A stretch of 64,000 nucleotides of DNA from Mesorhizobium sp. NFR06 (GTDB lineage Bacteria > Pseudomonadota > Alphaproteobacteria > Rhizobiales > Rhizobiaceae), in NCBI RefSeq assembly GCF_900115245.1, contig NZ_FOVT01000006.1, positions 1-64,000 of the forward strand, read 5' to 3'. The position numbers and the translations under genes were made by a program. Positions within the stretch are counted from its first letter, which is position 1. Each line of letters begins with the position of its first letter. The notes beneath the pieces are model-generated. The model did no database searches. It was not told the DNA's origin and saw only the letters and a program-made list of their open reading frames with translations. This document shows positions 33,940 to 41,878 of the stretch, piece after piece.

Positions 33940-33967
33940 TTATAAGAGAATTGTATAATTCTTATAA
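33940..33967. promoter_or_regulatory. Operator B: TTATAAGA-N12-TCTTATAA
   Basis: Second perfect dyad, 59 bp from operator A centre to centre; its spacer itself holds GAATT-GTAT-AATTC. It lies 26 bp before the chosen start of the nucleotidyltransferase gene and overlaps the probable promoter. Confidence 0.75.
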
Positions 33968-33992
33968 TTCAACCACGATGGGAAAGCAGGCC

Positions 33993-35078
33993 ATGAAGAC
34001 CATCGATCTCGCCTATCGCACCCTCTATGCCGAGCTGGTGCAGCGCAGCCTGGACGCCTCCTTCGAGACGGACTTCTCGACGGCGGGCAATTTCGTGCGC
34101 GTGCCGGTCAAGGGCCGCGACTACTGGTATTTCGAGGAAACCCGCCCCGAGAAAACGAGGCGCTATGTCGGCCCGGCCGAGGATCCTGAGATCGCCAAGC
34201 GGGTCGCGGCTTTCCGGGAGATCAAGGACGATCTCAGGAGCCGCCGTAAGCTGGTCTCCACGCTTGTCCGCGATGCTCACCTCACCGCGCCCGAACCTTT
34301 CACCGGCGATGTCGTCGAGGCGCTGGAAAAGGCCGGGCTCTTCCGCCTGCGCGCCGTGCTCGTCGGCACGGTCGCGTTCCAGACCTATGCCGGATATCTG
34401 GGTGTGCGCCTTCCAGGCGCCGCGCTGCAGACCGGCGATGCCGACTTCGCGCAGTTCCATTCCGTTTCGGCCGAAGTGGGGGACAGCCTGCCGCCGGTCA
34501 TCGAGGTGTTGAAGGCGGTCGACGCGACGTTCCGCGAAATCCCGCACCGGACGGATGCCGGCCGCGCGACACAATACGAGAACGCCGCGCGCTACCGGAT
34601 CGAGTTCCTCACCCCCAACCGCGGCAGCGACGATCACGCCGACCATGCGAGCCCGATGCCTTCGCTCGGCGGCGCTTCAGCGCAGCCGCTGCGCTTCCTC
34701 GATTTCCTGATCCGCGATCCGGTGCGGACGGTGCTCTTGCATCGCTCCGGCGTGCCGGTGCTGGTCCCCTCGCCCGAGCGCTTCGCCGTCCACAAACTGA
34801 TCGTAGCGGCGCGCCGCGAGCGAAGCGCTGCTGCCAAGCGGGATAAAGACCTCCACCAGGCGAGCCTGCTGGTCGAGGCGTTGGATGCAACGCGGAGGCA
34901 GGATGACCTTGCCCACGCCTTCGCGGAAGCGTGGGAGCGAGGCGACGCCTGGCGCGAGGCGCTACGCACGGGCTTGCAACTGCTTCAGCCGGACAGGCGG
35001 GAAATGCTCAAGCTCGTCTTGGGCAAAGCTCTCGATGCAAATGGCATTAATCTCGAAGGTTTTACGACGCGGCCATGA
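33993..35078 (+). CDS. GSU2403-family nucleotidyltransferase-fold protein
   Basis: The 361-residue protein has a helical N-terminal third (about 1-110) and a nucleotidyltransferase-like domain with the acidic motif TGDADFAQF (about 146-154), followed by FLDFLIRDPVRTVLL and VLVPSPERFAVHKLIVAARR. This fits the GSU2403 (NTP_transf_8) family, a distant relative of the AbiEii and MNT groups. Function is not known. ATG 33993 has GGAAAG at good spacing; earlier starts lie in the operator. Two identical-type operators upstream suggest tight repression. Confidence 0.78.
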   Translation: MKTIDLAYRTLYAELVQRSLDASFETDFSTAGNFVRVPVKGRDYWYFEETRPEKTRRYVGPAEDPEIAKRVAAFREIKDDLRSRRKLVSTLVRDAHLTAPEPFTGDVVEALEKAGLFRLRAVLVGTVAFQTYAGYLGVRLPGAALQTGDADFAQFHSVSAEVGDSLPPVIEVLKAVDATFREIPHRTDAGRATQYENAARYRIEFLTPNRGSDDHADHASPMPSLGGASAQPLRFLDFLIRDPVRTVLLHRSGVPVLVPSPERFAVHKLIVAARRERSAAAKRDKDLHQASLLVEALDATRRQDDLAHAFAEAWERGDAWREALRTGLQLLQPDRREMLKLVLGKALDANGINLEGFTTRP

Positions 35079-35115
35079 ATCGCCCCTCAATGGGAGAGCG
35101 TTCATCGTTCAAATT

Positions 35116-35120
35116 GTACG
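35116..35120. promoter_or_regulatory. Operator half-site GTACG
   Basis: Half of the CGTAC-N5-GTACG motif, 21 bp before the full palindrome at 35141, similar to the half-site next to the CI-like repressor start. Confidence 0.4.
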
Positions 35121-35140
35121 ATTCTCGCTTGCTTGTTCTT

Positions 35141-35155
35141 CGTACATAAAGTACG
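35141..35155. promoter_or_regulatory. Perfect palindrome CGTAC-N5-GTACG, same as the CI-like operator
   Basis: CGTAC ATAAA GTACG lies 28 bp before the TTG start of the gene at 35184. It matches operator 1 at 27529-27543 in both arms and spacing. Confidence 0.75.
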
Positions 35156-35183
35156 ATATTTCCCTTACTTTGAGGGGATTTGC

Positions 35184-35531
35184 TTGAACACCGCGAACCA
35201 TGCCGCTTTCGCCGACCTCTCCCGCCCCTTGCAGTCGCCCTTGCCGCTCGCCGAGCGCGAACGTCTCGCTTCGGCCTGGCGCATGGCCAGCCAGGACATC
35301 GCCGACGACATCCGCTTCATCCGGCAATATCTGAAGGTGATCGCCGCGAAGGAGGAGCGGCTTTCGACCGGCACGCTGGTGCATGGCCGCGCCTATGTCG
35401 AGGCCTGCGCCGCCTGGCTGCCGGAGACGGTGGCGCGATACCTGCGCAATCTCAGGCTGATCAGCGAATGCGAAAGCGCCATGCTTGCCGCCGGCGTGCG
35501 GTTTGCCAGGTCGAGCGATGCCTGGGAGTGA
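35184..35531 (+). CDS. Hypothetical helical protein under a CI-type operator
   Basis: The 115-residue protein is predicted mostly helical (LAERERLASAWRMASQDIAD, IRFIRQYLKVIAAKEERLST) and matches no family I know. TTG 35184 has GAGGGG 6 bp upstream. The promoter region carries the same palindrome as the CI-like repressor locus 7.6 kb away, so it may be an effector or accessory gene controlled by that repressor. Confidence 0.7.
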   Translation: MNTANHAAFADLSRPLQSPLPLAERERLASAWRMASQDIADDIRFIRQYLKVIAAKEERLSTGTLVHGRAYVEACAAWLPETVARYLRNLRLISECESAMLAAGVRFARSSDAWE

Positions 35532-35539
35532 TCCGCCTA

Positions 35540-35690
35540 CGCGTCGCGTCGATACGGATTCAGGCGACGCGCTTCAGGGCAATTCCAGGAAAAGTGCGAC
35601 ACGGTTTTCCGTCAGGAATTGTGTCAAAACAAAGAGATAGAGCTTTCCGCCGTTTCCGTGGAACGGTGAAAAGCTCTAGGGACCGGCACC
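35540..35690. repeat. RIME-like intergenic repeat (about 150 bp)
   Basis: It begins with a GCGTCGCGTC / GGCGACGCGC palindrome and continues with GGCAATTCCAGGAAAAGTG, ACACGGTTTTCCGTCAGGAA and a closing CCGTTTCCGTGGAACGG hairpin. The second part recurs in inverted orientation at 40580-40680 and in a shortened form at 47246-47306. Confidence 0.7.
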
Positions 35691-35841
35691 GGCCCTGGCA
35701 GGCCTTTGCAACCCTTGCGCCACTCCTTGGAAAATGCATCGTTTTACACAATTGCCAATTGGTGGACGCGGGCGAGCGGCCGGTAGTTAATTCCTCTCAG
35801 GCAAAGGAGAGTAAGCCGCGTAGCAGGGAGGAACACGTTTG

Positions 35842-36051
35842 ATGCAACAGCAAATCGACATCGGCATACAACCCGACGATCAGCCCTATGAAGTCACCTC
35901 GTTCGCAAGAAAGCACGGACTGACGGTCCCCGTCGCGGACGCGGTGCTTTTCGCCAAGGGGCCGTCGCCGTCGCGGGCCGCCTGCGACACCGCCGCGCTT
36001 GCCCTCCGCTGCGCGGTCGCCCTCTACGCCAGAAAGCAAACGGGGCGCTAG
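35842..36051 (+). CDS. Hypothetical small protein (DUF3606-like)
   Basis: A 69-residue protein (VTSFARKHGLTVPVADAVLF then AACDTAALALRCAVALYARK) of the kind often seen as small stress-associated proteins in rhizobia; the YEVTSFARKHGL stretch recalls DUF3606, but the match is weak. ATG 35842 has GGGAGG upstream. Confidence 0.6.
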   Translation: MQQQIDIGIQPDDQPYEVTSFARKHGLTVPVADAVLFAKGPSPSRAACDTAALALRCAVALYARKQTGR

Positions 36052-36291
36052 CGTCTTCCCTTACCAACCAAACCGCATTGCCCCACTGCCGCCGGGCTGA
36101 CCGCCGGCAAGGGCGATGCCCAGCGTGCCGGTCAGCTGGCGTGCGCGGGCGAAACCTTCGCCCGGCGCACGGCGCCGGTGGGCGCTGGCTTAGCCGCAGG
36201 CCGAATGCCCGCCCGAGACAAGGTCGGGCGCGGCAAGAGCGGCCGGGCGCGACCTGGTTGGGAAATGGAAACGGGCGCTGTTGGCTGGACG
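36052..36291. other. Interval without a recognised gene (240 bp)
   Basis: GC-rich DNA with several imperfect hairpins between two convergent small genes. No gene, repeat or RNA is recognised. Confidence 0.4.
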
Positions 36292-36531
36292 TCAGGCCTT
36301 GGCCTTCTTGGCGGGAGCCTTTGCCTTGACGGGCTTCTCGGCCTTGGCGGCCTTCGGCTTGTCGACCTTGGCGGCGGCTGCCTTCTTGGCAGCCTTCTTC
36401 GGCTTGCTCTCGGCATCGATCTCGGCCGTCGCCTGCTCCCAATGCTCCATATGGGCGCCTTCGGGGCGGCCGGCCTGCTCCCAGATCTCGTGCGCGCGCT
36501 GGCGAATGCGTTCGTGCCTGTCGTCCGTCAC
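36292..36531 (-). CDS. DUF2934 domain protein with Lys/Ala-rich tail
   Basis: The 79-residue protein has the DUF2934 motif (RIRQRAHEIWEQAGRPEGAH, then EHWEQATAEI, residues 8-37) and a Lys/Ala/Pro-rich tail like that of histone H1-like proteins (KKAAKKAAAAKVDKPKAAK). GTG 36531 has AGGAGG upstream. The tail suggests nucleic-acid binding, which is inference. Confidence 0.85.
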   Translation of the reverse strand: MTDDRHERIRQRAHEIWEQAGRPEGAHMEHWEQATAEIDAESKPKKAAKKAAAAKVDKPKAAKAEKPVKAKAPAKKAKA

Positions 36532-36625
36532 TGTCGCCTCCTAAGGTTGGGACGTTCCCCGGCACGAACTTTAGCCGAATTTTCATGCGGCGTCTTGCCG
36601 ATGCCGAACTTCGGCTGCGATTTCT

Positions 36626-36835
36626 TCAGTGCTCGTCGGCGACGATGGCGACGCCAAGAAAAGCTGCCTTCTTCGTAATCAATCCGGCCAGATCGGCGTC
36701 GGAGCGCTCGGTTCCCGTGCGCTTGCGCAGGATCGCTATCGCGTCCTTCATCGACAACAGGCCGGTGCAATGCTCGGCCAGAAGCTTGTCGACGTTCTTG
36801 GCGATGTCAGGTGATTCGACGTGTGGGTGATGCAT
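36626..36835 (-). CDS. Hypothetical small protein
   Basis: A 69-residue protein (VDKLLAEHCTGLLSMKDAIA, then DADLAGLITKKAAFLGVAIV). Start ATG 36835 has AAGGAG upstream. No family recognised; the neighbouring genes are small stress or envelope proteins. Confidence 0.65.
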   Translation of the reverse strand: MHHPHVESPDIAKNVDKLLAEHCTGLLSMKDAIAILRKRTGTERSDADLAGLITKKAAFLGVAIVADEH

Positions 36836-36910
36836 GGCAACGGCTCCTTCCCGAAATTCGTTGCCTCCCAAACCGCTGCTCATTTTAGACACTATGCACA
36901 AATGCGAGAA

Positions 36911-36952
36911 GAGCCCGATCCTTCGCCGATGGGTCGGGGAAGGATCGGGCTC
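36911..36952. terminator. Long perfect hairpin
   Basis: GAGCCCGATCCTTC (36911-36924) pairs with GAAGGATCGGGCTC (36939-36952) around a 14-nt loop. It lies between the DUF1236 gene (downstream end at 36980) and the small gene at 36626. No strong T-run follows on either strand. Confidence 0.5.
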
Positions 36953-36979
36953 CCATCGGGCTCTCCAAGGAACCAGGCG

Positions 36980-37279
36980 TTACTGGATTACCTCGACGAC
37001 CCTGCGCGTGCTGGGGTCGATCAGCACCGTGTGGTCGTTGACGACCGCATAGCGGTACTGCACGTCGGGCACAGTCTGCAGCTCAACCGTGTCCGGCACA
37101 GTCGAACCGATGCCGAGCTCGAGGCCGAGCACATTGACCGAGGCGACCGGATGCCTGTGGACATATTCCTTGACCACGGTGTGCTGCTCGGGGGTGATGA
37201 TCACCTCGTCCGCGGCCGCGACGCCGACGCCGGCCATCAGAGCCAGACCGGCGACAGCTGGAATGAGGGTGGTTTTCAT
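36980..37279 (-). CDS. DUF1236 secreted protein 1
   Basis: The 99-residue protein has a signal peptide (1-23) and a DUF1236 domain (VVKEYVHRHPVASVNVLG, then VPDTVELQTVPDVQYRYAVV and DPSTRRVVEVIQ). DUF1236 proteins are periplasmic, found mainly in rhizobia, of unknown role. It is a close paralogue of the gene at 38460 and shares its C-terminal pattern with the long repeat protein at 39011. Confidence 0.85.
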   Translation of the reverse strand: MKTTLIPAVAGLALMAGVGVAAADEVIITPEQHTVVKEYVHRHPVASVNVLGLELGIGSTVPDTVELQTVPDVQYRYAVVNDHTVLIDPSTRRVVEVIQ

Positions 37280-37510
37280 CGTTTCTCTCCTGTTGCGTTG
37301 GCGAGCTCCGCCAGTCTCCGCGGGGGCGGAAACACAGACAGGTCGAACATGGGAGCTCCTGGGGCAAACGCTGCCGGCAAGGTGTTGTTCCGTCAGCGAC
37401 GACTAATTGATCTGGCGGAACCTTCGCATCGGCTCCGCATTGAAAGGCTTTGAAATCCCCAAGGCTTTGAAATCCCCAAAGCTTTGGAGCCGAGAGAGAG
37501 TGCCGTGGCC

Positions 37511-37864
37511 ATGCGAGAAGGTTCCATCAGAAGCGACATCCAGCTTCCAGCCCCGGTGGCCATCGCCGTGGGCGCCGGCTTCAAGCGCGAGATCGCGTCG
37601 CTCACCGCGATGCAGAACTTTCTCAAGGAATGGCCGCTGGCCTCAAGGGGCGAAAGCTACTGCCTGGCGGTGCGCGCCTGCGAGGCGGCGCGGGCCGGAG
37701 ACATCGATCTCGACCAGGCGCGGCAGGCGTTCGTGCTGTTCGCGAGGAAGGCCGGGATCGAATGGACCGGCGCCGACCCGGTCGCGGTGCTGCGCGAAGC
37801 AAAGATCCGGCGCAACCGGGTTCGCGAAGGCCGGGCTCAGCAACAGCGACACGTGCCGCGATAA
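37511..37864 (+). CDS. DUF982 domain protein
   Basis: The 117-residue protein matches DUF982 (MQNFLKEWPLASRGESYCLA, then AARAGDIDLDQARQAFVLFA), a short rhizobial family of unknown function often present in many copies. ATG 37511 is chosen over the TTG at 37484. A tandem 17-bp duplication (GGCTTTGAAATCCCCAA) lies just upstream near 37445-37480. Confidence 0.8.
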   Translation: MREGSIRSDIQLPAPVAIAVGAGFKREIASLTAMQNFLKEWPLASRGESYCLAVRACEAARAGDIDLDQARQAFVLFARKAGIEWTGADPVAVLREAKIRRNRVREGRAQQQRHVPR

Positions 37865-38032
37865 ACCCTCGCCTTCATCGAGCCCTGCGGCCACCTGGTC
37901 GCGCCATGCGCGGCGGCCTGCCATGGATCTGGCGCGCCTCCCTGAAAACGGGTTGCGCCGCGCCGCCGCGGACCGCCGCCTTGACGGCCGGCGGTCGACT
38001 GGATCGGTCGGTTATCTTCGGCTGGTGGGCTG

Positions 38033-38254
38033 TCAGTTCGGCGTCGATTCGCCCAGCGCCTCGGTGACGAAGGACGCGGCGATCAGGTCGTCCGCGTCAA
38101 TACGTAGGGAGCCCTCGCCGCCCCCCATGATGGCCGCGACCTTCTGGAAGGTCTTCATCTCATGTTCGGTGATCCGGGCGTCCCGCATCCTGGCTTTCAG
38201 ATCGGCGACGCGCATCCCAAGCGAAGGGGATGTTCCTATTTCTCGTCTCGACAT
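38033..38254 (-). CDS. Hypothetical small protein
   Basis: A 73-residue protein (MRVADLKARMRDARITEHEM, then VAAIMGGGEGSLRIDADDLI) with no recognised domain. ATG 38254 has GGAGGAG upstream. The composition is protein-like. Confidence 0.6.
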   Translation of the reverse strand: MSRREIGTSPSLGMRVADLKARMRDARITEHEMKTFQKVAAIMGGGEGSLRIDADDLIAASFVTEALGESTPN

Positions 38255-38417
38255 GTTGGTCAGTCTCCTCCCCACCCGTGCCTATTTTGCCGCCGCCCGA
38301 ATCCGCATCCTGCGCACGCTTGTGTTCTGGTTGAGGCAGATGCGAACACAGATGCGCCAACGCGATGCCCAAGCGAAGGTTCCGTTAGCATTTGGTAACG
38401 AATTAATACTGGTTAAC

Positions 38418-38444
38418 GGCCAGCCGCCGGACCGGCGGCTGGCC
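38418..38444. terminator. Perfect 27-bp palindrome after the DUF1236 gene
   Basis: GGCCAGCCGCCGG, one base, CCGGCGGCTGGCC. It lies 16 bp beyond the stop of the minus-strand DUF1236 gene and is followed there by an AT-rich stretch, consistent with a terminator. Confidence 0.6.
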
Positions 38445-38459
38445 ATCCCCGAATGCATC

Positions 38460-38759
38460 CTACTGGATGACCTTGACGATCTTGCGCGTGCCCGGATCGA
38501 CCACGACCGTCTGGTTGTCGACGACGACATAGCGGTATTTGACGTTCGGAACCTCGTGCAGCTCGACGGTGTCGGGAAGCACGCTGCCGACGCTGAGCTT
38601 GACGCCCGGGATCTCGATCGAGGCCAGCGGCTGCTTGTGGACATATTCCTTGATGATGGTTTCCTGCTCGGGCTCGATCACGACATCCTGCGCGGCGGTG
38701 GCGCCGACACCGGCGAGAAGCAGCAGGCCCGCGGCGACATTGGTAAGGTGCATTTTCAT
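38460..38759 (-). CDS. DUF1236 secreted protein 2
   Basis: The 99-residue protein has a signal peptide (1-23) and a DUF1236 domain (IIKEYVHKQPLASIEIPG, VLPDTVELHEVPNVKYRYVV, DPGTRKIVKVIQ). It has the same length as the gene at 36980 and shares most residues, so the two derive from a duplication. Divergent from the long DUF1236-like repeat protein. Confidence 0.85.
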   Translation of the reverse strand: MKMHLTNVAAGLLLLAGVGATAAQDVVIEPEQETIIKEYVHKQPLASIEIPGVKLSVGSVLPDTVELHEVPNVKYRYVVVDNQTVVVDPGTRKIVKVIQ

Positions 38760-39010
38760 CGATCATCTCTCCTCTGTGGACGAAATCGCCTCCTACGCTG
38801 CGCCTGCGATTTCCACAGCCGGTCGGCATTTGCCCCTAACGCCACCCGCCAAGGCTTGTTCCCGCAAAAATTGGCTGTCGCCGCAAAGAATTCGCGGCTC
38901 GTCCGTGCCCCGCAAAACGGCGCTGCGCTCCGGCGCGGCAATTTCGGAACAATGCGTTTCGGGCGGGGTTACCCAAAACGAAGGGACAGACTGTTCCGAG
39001 GAGAATCAAA

Positions 39011-39901
39011 ATGAAACATCTGCTCATCACAAGCATGATTGCGCTGGGTGTCGGTTGCGGCGCCGCGATGGCGCAAACCGAGTCCGCGCAGCCCAGCGGC
39101 GGCGACAATTGCGTCGCCGGCCAGGCCGACTGCCAGAAGGGCGGCAAAGCGGGCGAACAGGCCCAGGGCAAGATGAAGGCGCAGACCGGGCAGAATGCCC
39201 AGGGCAAGGCCAAGATGCAGACCAATGAGCAAGCCCAGGGTCAGGCCGGCACCAGCACCGAGCAACAGGCCCAGGGCAACACCAAGATGAAGACCGAAGA
39301 GCAGGCTCAGGGTCAGGCTGGCACCAAGACAGAGGAGCAGGCTCAGGGTACGGCCAAGTGCAAGACCGGCATGGCCAACTGCCCGAAGGGCTCGAAGATG
39401 AACGAACAGGCCCAGGGCAAGGCCAAGATGCAGACCAATGAGCAGGCCCAGGGCAAGACCGGCACCACCACCGAGCAGAATGCCCAGAGCAAGACCGGTA
39501 CCAGCACCGAGCAGAACGCCCAGGGTACCACCAAGATGCAGACCCAGCAGAATGCCCAAGGCAAGACCGGCACGGCCACCGAGCAGAAGGCTCAGGGCAA
39601 CACCAACGTCCAGACTGACCAGGACAAGACGGCGTCGATCAACAATGTGACGGTCGAGCAGAAGACGCAGATCACCCAGATCATCCACGAGACCCACGTC
39701 CAGCCGGTTCGCGATGTCACCTTCGACATCTCGGTCGGCGTCGAGATCCCGCGGCACAAGATCCGTCTGCATCGCCTGCCGGCCCGCATCGTCAAGATCG
39801 TCCCGGCTTACGAAGACTATGAGTACTTCGTGCTGGCGGACGGACGGATCGTCATCGTCGATCCGAACACTTACACGATCGTGGTGATCCTGGAGACCTG
39901 A
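39011..39901 (+). CDS. Secreted Gln/Gly/Thr repeat protein with DUF1236-like C-terminus
   Basis: The 296-residue protein has a signal peptide (1-21), then about 170 residues of degenerate tandem repeats around the units EQAQGK, QNAQGKTGT and KMQTNEQAQG, and a C-terminal DUF1236-like part (ITQIIHETHVQPVRDVTFDI then DGRIVIVDPNTYTIVVILE). Pairs of cysteines occur in DNCVAGQADCQKG and CKTGMANCPKG. It is probably an envelope or surface stress protein. The repeat number is likely to vary between strains. GAGGAG precedes the ATG. Confidence 0.8.
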   Translation: MKHLLITSMIALGVGCGAAMAQTESAQPSGGDNCVAGQADCQKGGKAGEQAQGKMKAQTGQNAQGKAKMQTNEQAQGQAGTSTEQQAQGNTKMKTEEQAQGQAGTKTEEQAQGTAKCKTGMANCPKGSKMNEQAQGKAKMQTNEQAQGKTGTTTEQNAQSKTGTSTEQNAQGTTKMQTQQNAQGKTGTATEQKAQGNTNVQTDQDKTASINNVTVEQKTQITQIIHETHVQPVRDVTFDISVGVEIPRHKIRLHRLPARIVKIVPAYEDYEYFVLADGRIVIVDPNTYTIVVILET

Positions 39902-39921
39902 TCCGGGCAGCATGAATGAAC

Positions 39922-39952
39922 AAAGGCTCGTCGCGTCGGCGGGCCTTTTTTC
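39922..39952 (+). terminator. Intrinsic terminator after the repeat protein
   Basis: AAAGGCTCG and CGGGCCTTT form a stem, followed by a run of T (39946-39951). It is 21 bp after the stop codon. Confidence 0.8.
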
Positions 39953-40222
39953 TTGCGAGGGCATGGCGGCATGCCCGCAAGTGTGCAGCTGTCTCGGGGC
40001 AGCGACATGCAACAACACCAGGATTTTGAGCCCGCCGCCTGAATCCGTTTTCAGCGCGACGCGCTCTGGTCGTGCCTTGAATGCACGCATTTTTGGGAAC
40101 GAAGTCGCGGAATTCCCAGTTGTGACAACGGAAGTCCTGCGTCCGTAGTCCCTTTCGGATCGGACGAAAGGGCGACGGGGCCGCCTACAGCTTGCGGTCC
40201 CACGGGAAAAGGTGCAAGGGTC
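39953..40222. other. Interval with a partial RIME-like repeat
   Basis: About 270 bp without a gene. It holds the fragment GAATCCGTTTTCAGCGCGAC near 40046-40065, matching part of the repeat at 2284-2386. Confidence 0.45.
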
Positions 40223-40585
40223 GTGACGGGTAGAGATATGGGCGAGATCGTCGACGACCGGACATGGTCGCGGCGCTCGGTTGGGCAAATGTATTTTCCG
40301 CAGTTTCTTGTGGGAATGGTTGCAACGCTTCTGGCGATCCTCGGCTGGACATTCCAGTCCACCGGGTCGATCTGGGCTGCACTGGGCTGGACGTTTCTTG
40401 CCGCCCTCATCCTGCAGGTGGGCTACTTCGCGGCGGTGGTGTGGCTCGTGCAGCGCGAAGGACGCGAGGCCGACGAGGCCAAGCCAAGCGAGGGCGCCGC
40501 ATCGCCCGCCAAAATGCCGGGTCCGTTCGAACGGGACGGCATCATCCAAGCGCTGATCTCGCGCTTCTTTCCAAGACTACCCTAA
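40223..40585 (+). CDS. SyrA/ExoX-type exopolysaccharide-regulating membrane protein
   Basis: The product has two membrane helices with the family stretch MYFPQFLVGMVATLLAILGW and WTFLAALILQVGYFAAVVWL, as in SyrA/ExoX small membrane proteins of rhizobia that change exopolysaccharide output. The frame opens with GTG 40223 (120 residues) with AAGGG nearby. ATG 40289 would give about 98 residues, closer to family length. No exo genes are in the window. Confidence 0.75.
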   Translation: MTGRDMGEIVDDRTWSRRSVGQMYFPQFLVGMVATLLAILGWTFQSTGSIWAALGWTFLAALILQVGYFAAVVWLVQREGREADEAKPSEGAASPAKMPGPFERDGIIQALISRFFPRLP

Positions 40586-40680
40586 AGCACTTCACCGTTT
40601 TACGGAAACGGCGAAACGCGCTTCGTTTGACGCAATTCCTGACGGAAAACCGTGTCACACTTTTCCTGGAATTGCTCTAA
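40580..40680. repeat. RIME-like repeat, inverted copy
   Basis: Inverted relative of 35575-35690: AATTCCTGACGGAAAACCGT and CACTTTTCCTGGAATTGCT are shared in reverse complement. It begins at the stop codon of the SyrA-like gene. Confidence 0.7.
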
Positions 40681-40774
40681 TCCCGAGAAGAAAGACAGAC
40701 GCGGCTCGCGCCTGACATGTGCAAGCCGAGCGGCGCAAACGCCGCCCGGCTTTATGAGCAATGAGCGGGTTATC

Positions 40775-41182
40775 CTAGCGCGCTGTGGCAGGCGTTGCCG
40801 AGCGCACCGCCTGCGCGGGCGAGAACACCATGTAGGCAAAAACCAGCACGCCGGCCGCGACGATCAGCGAACCAATGCCCAGGATCGGCTCGACGGCGTC
40901 CATTCCATAGGCGTATTTCAGGTAGAGCGGCGGTAGCATGACGACGAGGCCGAGCGTGTAGAGGCCATAGTGGATCATGGCGAGACGCTTCTCGGCCTTG
41001 GCCGGATTGAGCGCGTAATAGCCGCCGAAGATGGCGCTGGTGACCCAGCCCAGAAGATTGAAATGCGCGTGCGCCGGGAAGGCGCCGTGATCGCCCGAAA
41101 TCCCCATCTTGACGCCGATGGCGATGCCCAGCAGGAAAAAGATGATGGCGGTCTTGAAGAAGAGTTCCGATACCCGTGGCAT
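40775..41182 (-). CDS. Four-helix membrane protein related to heme-copper oxidase subunit I
   Basis: The 135-residue protein has four membrane helices. The stretch FPAHAHFNLLGWVTSAIFGG (about 35-54) is like the helix of cbb3 oxidase or NO-reductase large subunits that holds heme ligands, and H32, H38, H40 and H71 are possible ligands. At a quarter of normal length it cannot be an oxidase. Similar small proteins are found in rhizobia and their role is unknown. ATG 41182 has GGGAG upstream. Confidence 0.75.
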   Translation of the reverse strand: MPRVSELFFKTAIIFFLLGIAIGVKMGISGDHGAFPAHAHFNLLGWVTSAIFGGYYALNPAKAEKRLAMIHYGLYTLGLVVMLPPLYLKYAYGMDAVEPILGIGSLIVAAGVLVFAYMVFSPAQAVRSATPATAR

Positions 41183-41345
41183 ATGCTTTTGCTCCCAATG
41201 CCTTTGTAAACCCGACTCAAAGTCTACATCCAGCGGGTCACATTAGCCATGGCGCAGCCAATGCATGTCGCCCAAAAGTGCGCAGCGGTTATGTCGCCTG
41301 CGCCGTCGAACTCCTGTATGTTGGCCGGAAAGCACGGAGAGCGCA

Positions 41346-41777
41346 ATGAACGTGACGCTTGCAAAGCCGGAAGATGCCGCCGCCGCATTCGCCGAGGCGT
41401 GGAACCGTCATGACGCGAGCGGGCTGGCGGCCCTGTTCTCACCGGACGCCAATTTCGTCAATGTCGTCGGCATGTGGTGGAAGAACCGGGAGGAGATCGA
41501 GCAAGCGCATCGCGCAACCCATGACACGATCTTTCGCAACAGCCGATTGGATGGAAGGGTCTCTTCGGTTGTCGAACTGGGGACCGACGTCGCCTCCGTG
41601 CACTTTACGTGGACCCTCCAAGGCGCCCTCGCACCGGACGGTTCGCAAGCCGGCACGCGGGAGGGCATCCTGCTTCTCATTGTTCACAATGGGCCGTCGG
41701 GCTGGCGCATCAGGGTCGCCCAGAACACAGACATCGTTACGGGAATGATTGCTCCCGCCGGCAAGGGCAAGCGTTAG
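41346..41777 (+). CDS. SnoaL-like/SgcJ family protein
   Basis: The 143-residue protein has the SnoaL-like cone fold signature (AAAAFAEAWNRHDASGLAAL, then FSPDANFVNVVGMWWKNREE). Members include polyketide cyclases, ketosteroid isomerases and many uncharacterised proteins named SgcJ/EcaC oxidoreductases. The active site cannot be predicted. ATG 41346 has GGAGAG upstream. A fragment of the 2284 repeat lies at 41262-41292. Confidence 0.82.
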   Translation: MNVTLAKPEDAAAAFAEAWNRHDASGLAALFSPDANFVNVVGMWWKNREEIEQAHRATHDTIFRNSRLDGRVSSVVELGTDVASVHFTWTLQGALAPDGSQAGTREGILLLIVHNGPSGWRIRVAQNTDIVTGMIAPAGKGKR

Positions 41778-41878
41778 GCATGCCGAGAGGACCTGGGGCT
41801 GGCGCCTTGCATGCGCGCTGCATTTGGGCAATGCTCCGATCGGGGGAATGGTTTCCGTGATTTCGGAAGCACGATTAC

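Noticed and set aside
33951..33992. TTG start at 33951 for the nucleotidyltransferase
   Set aside because: It lies inside operator B; ATG 33993 has a ribosome site.
39140..39620. Regular repeats that might be read as a CRISPR array
   Set aside because: They are in-frame codon repeats of a secreted protein without constant-length spacers; no cas genes are present.
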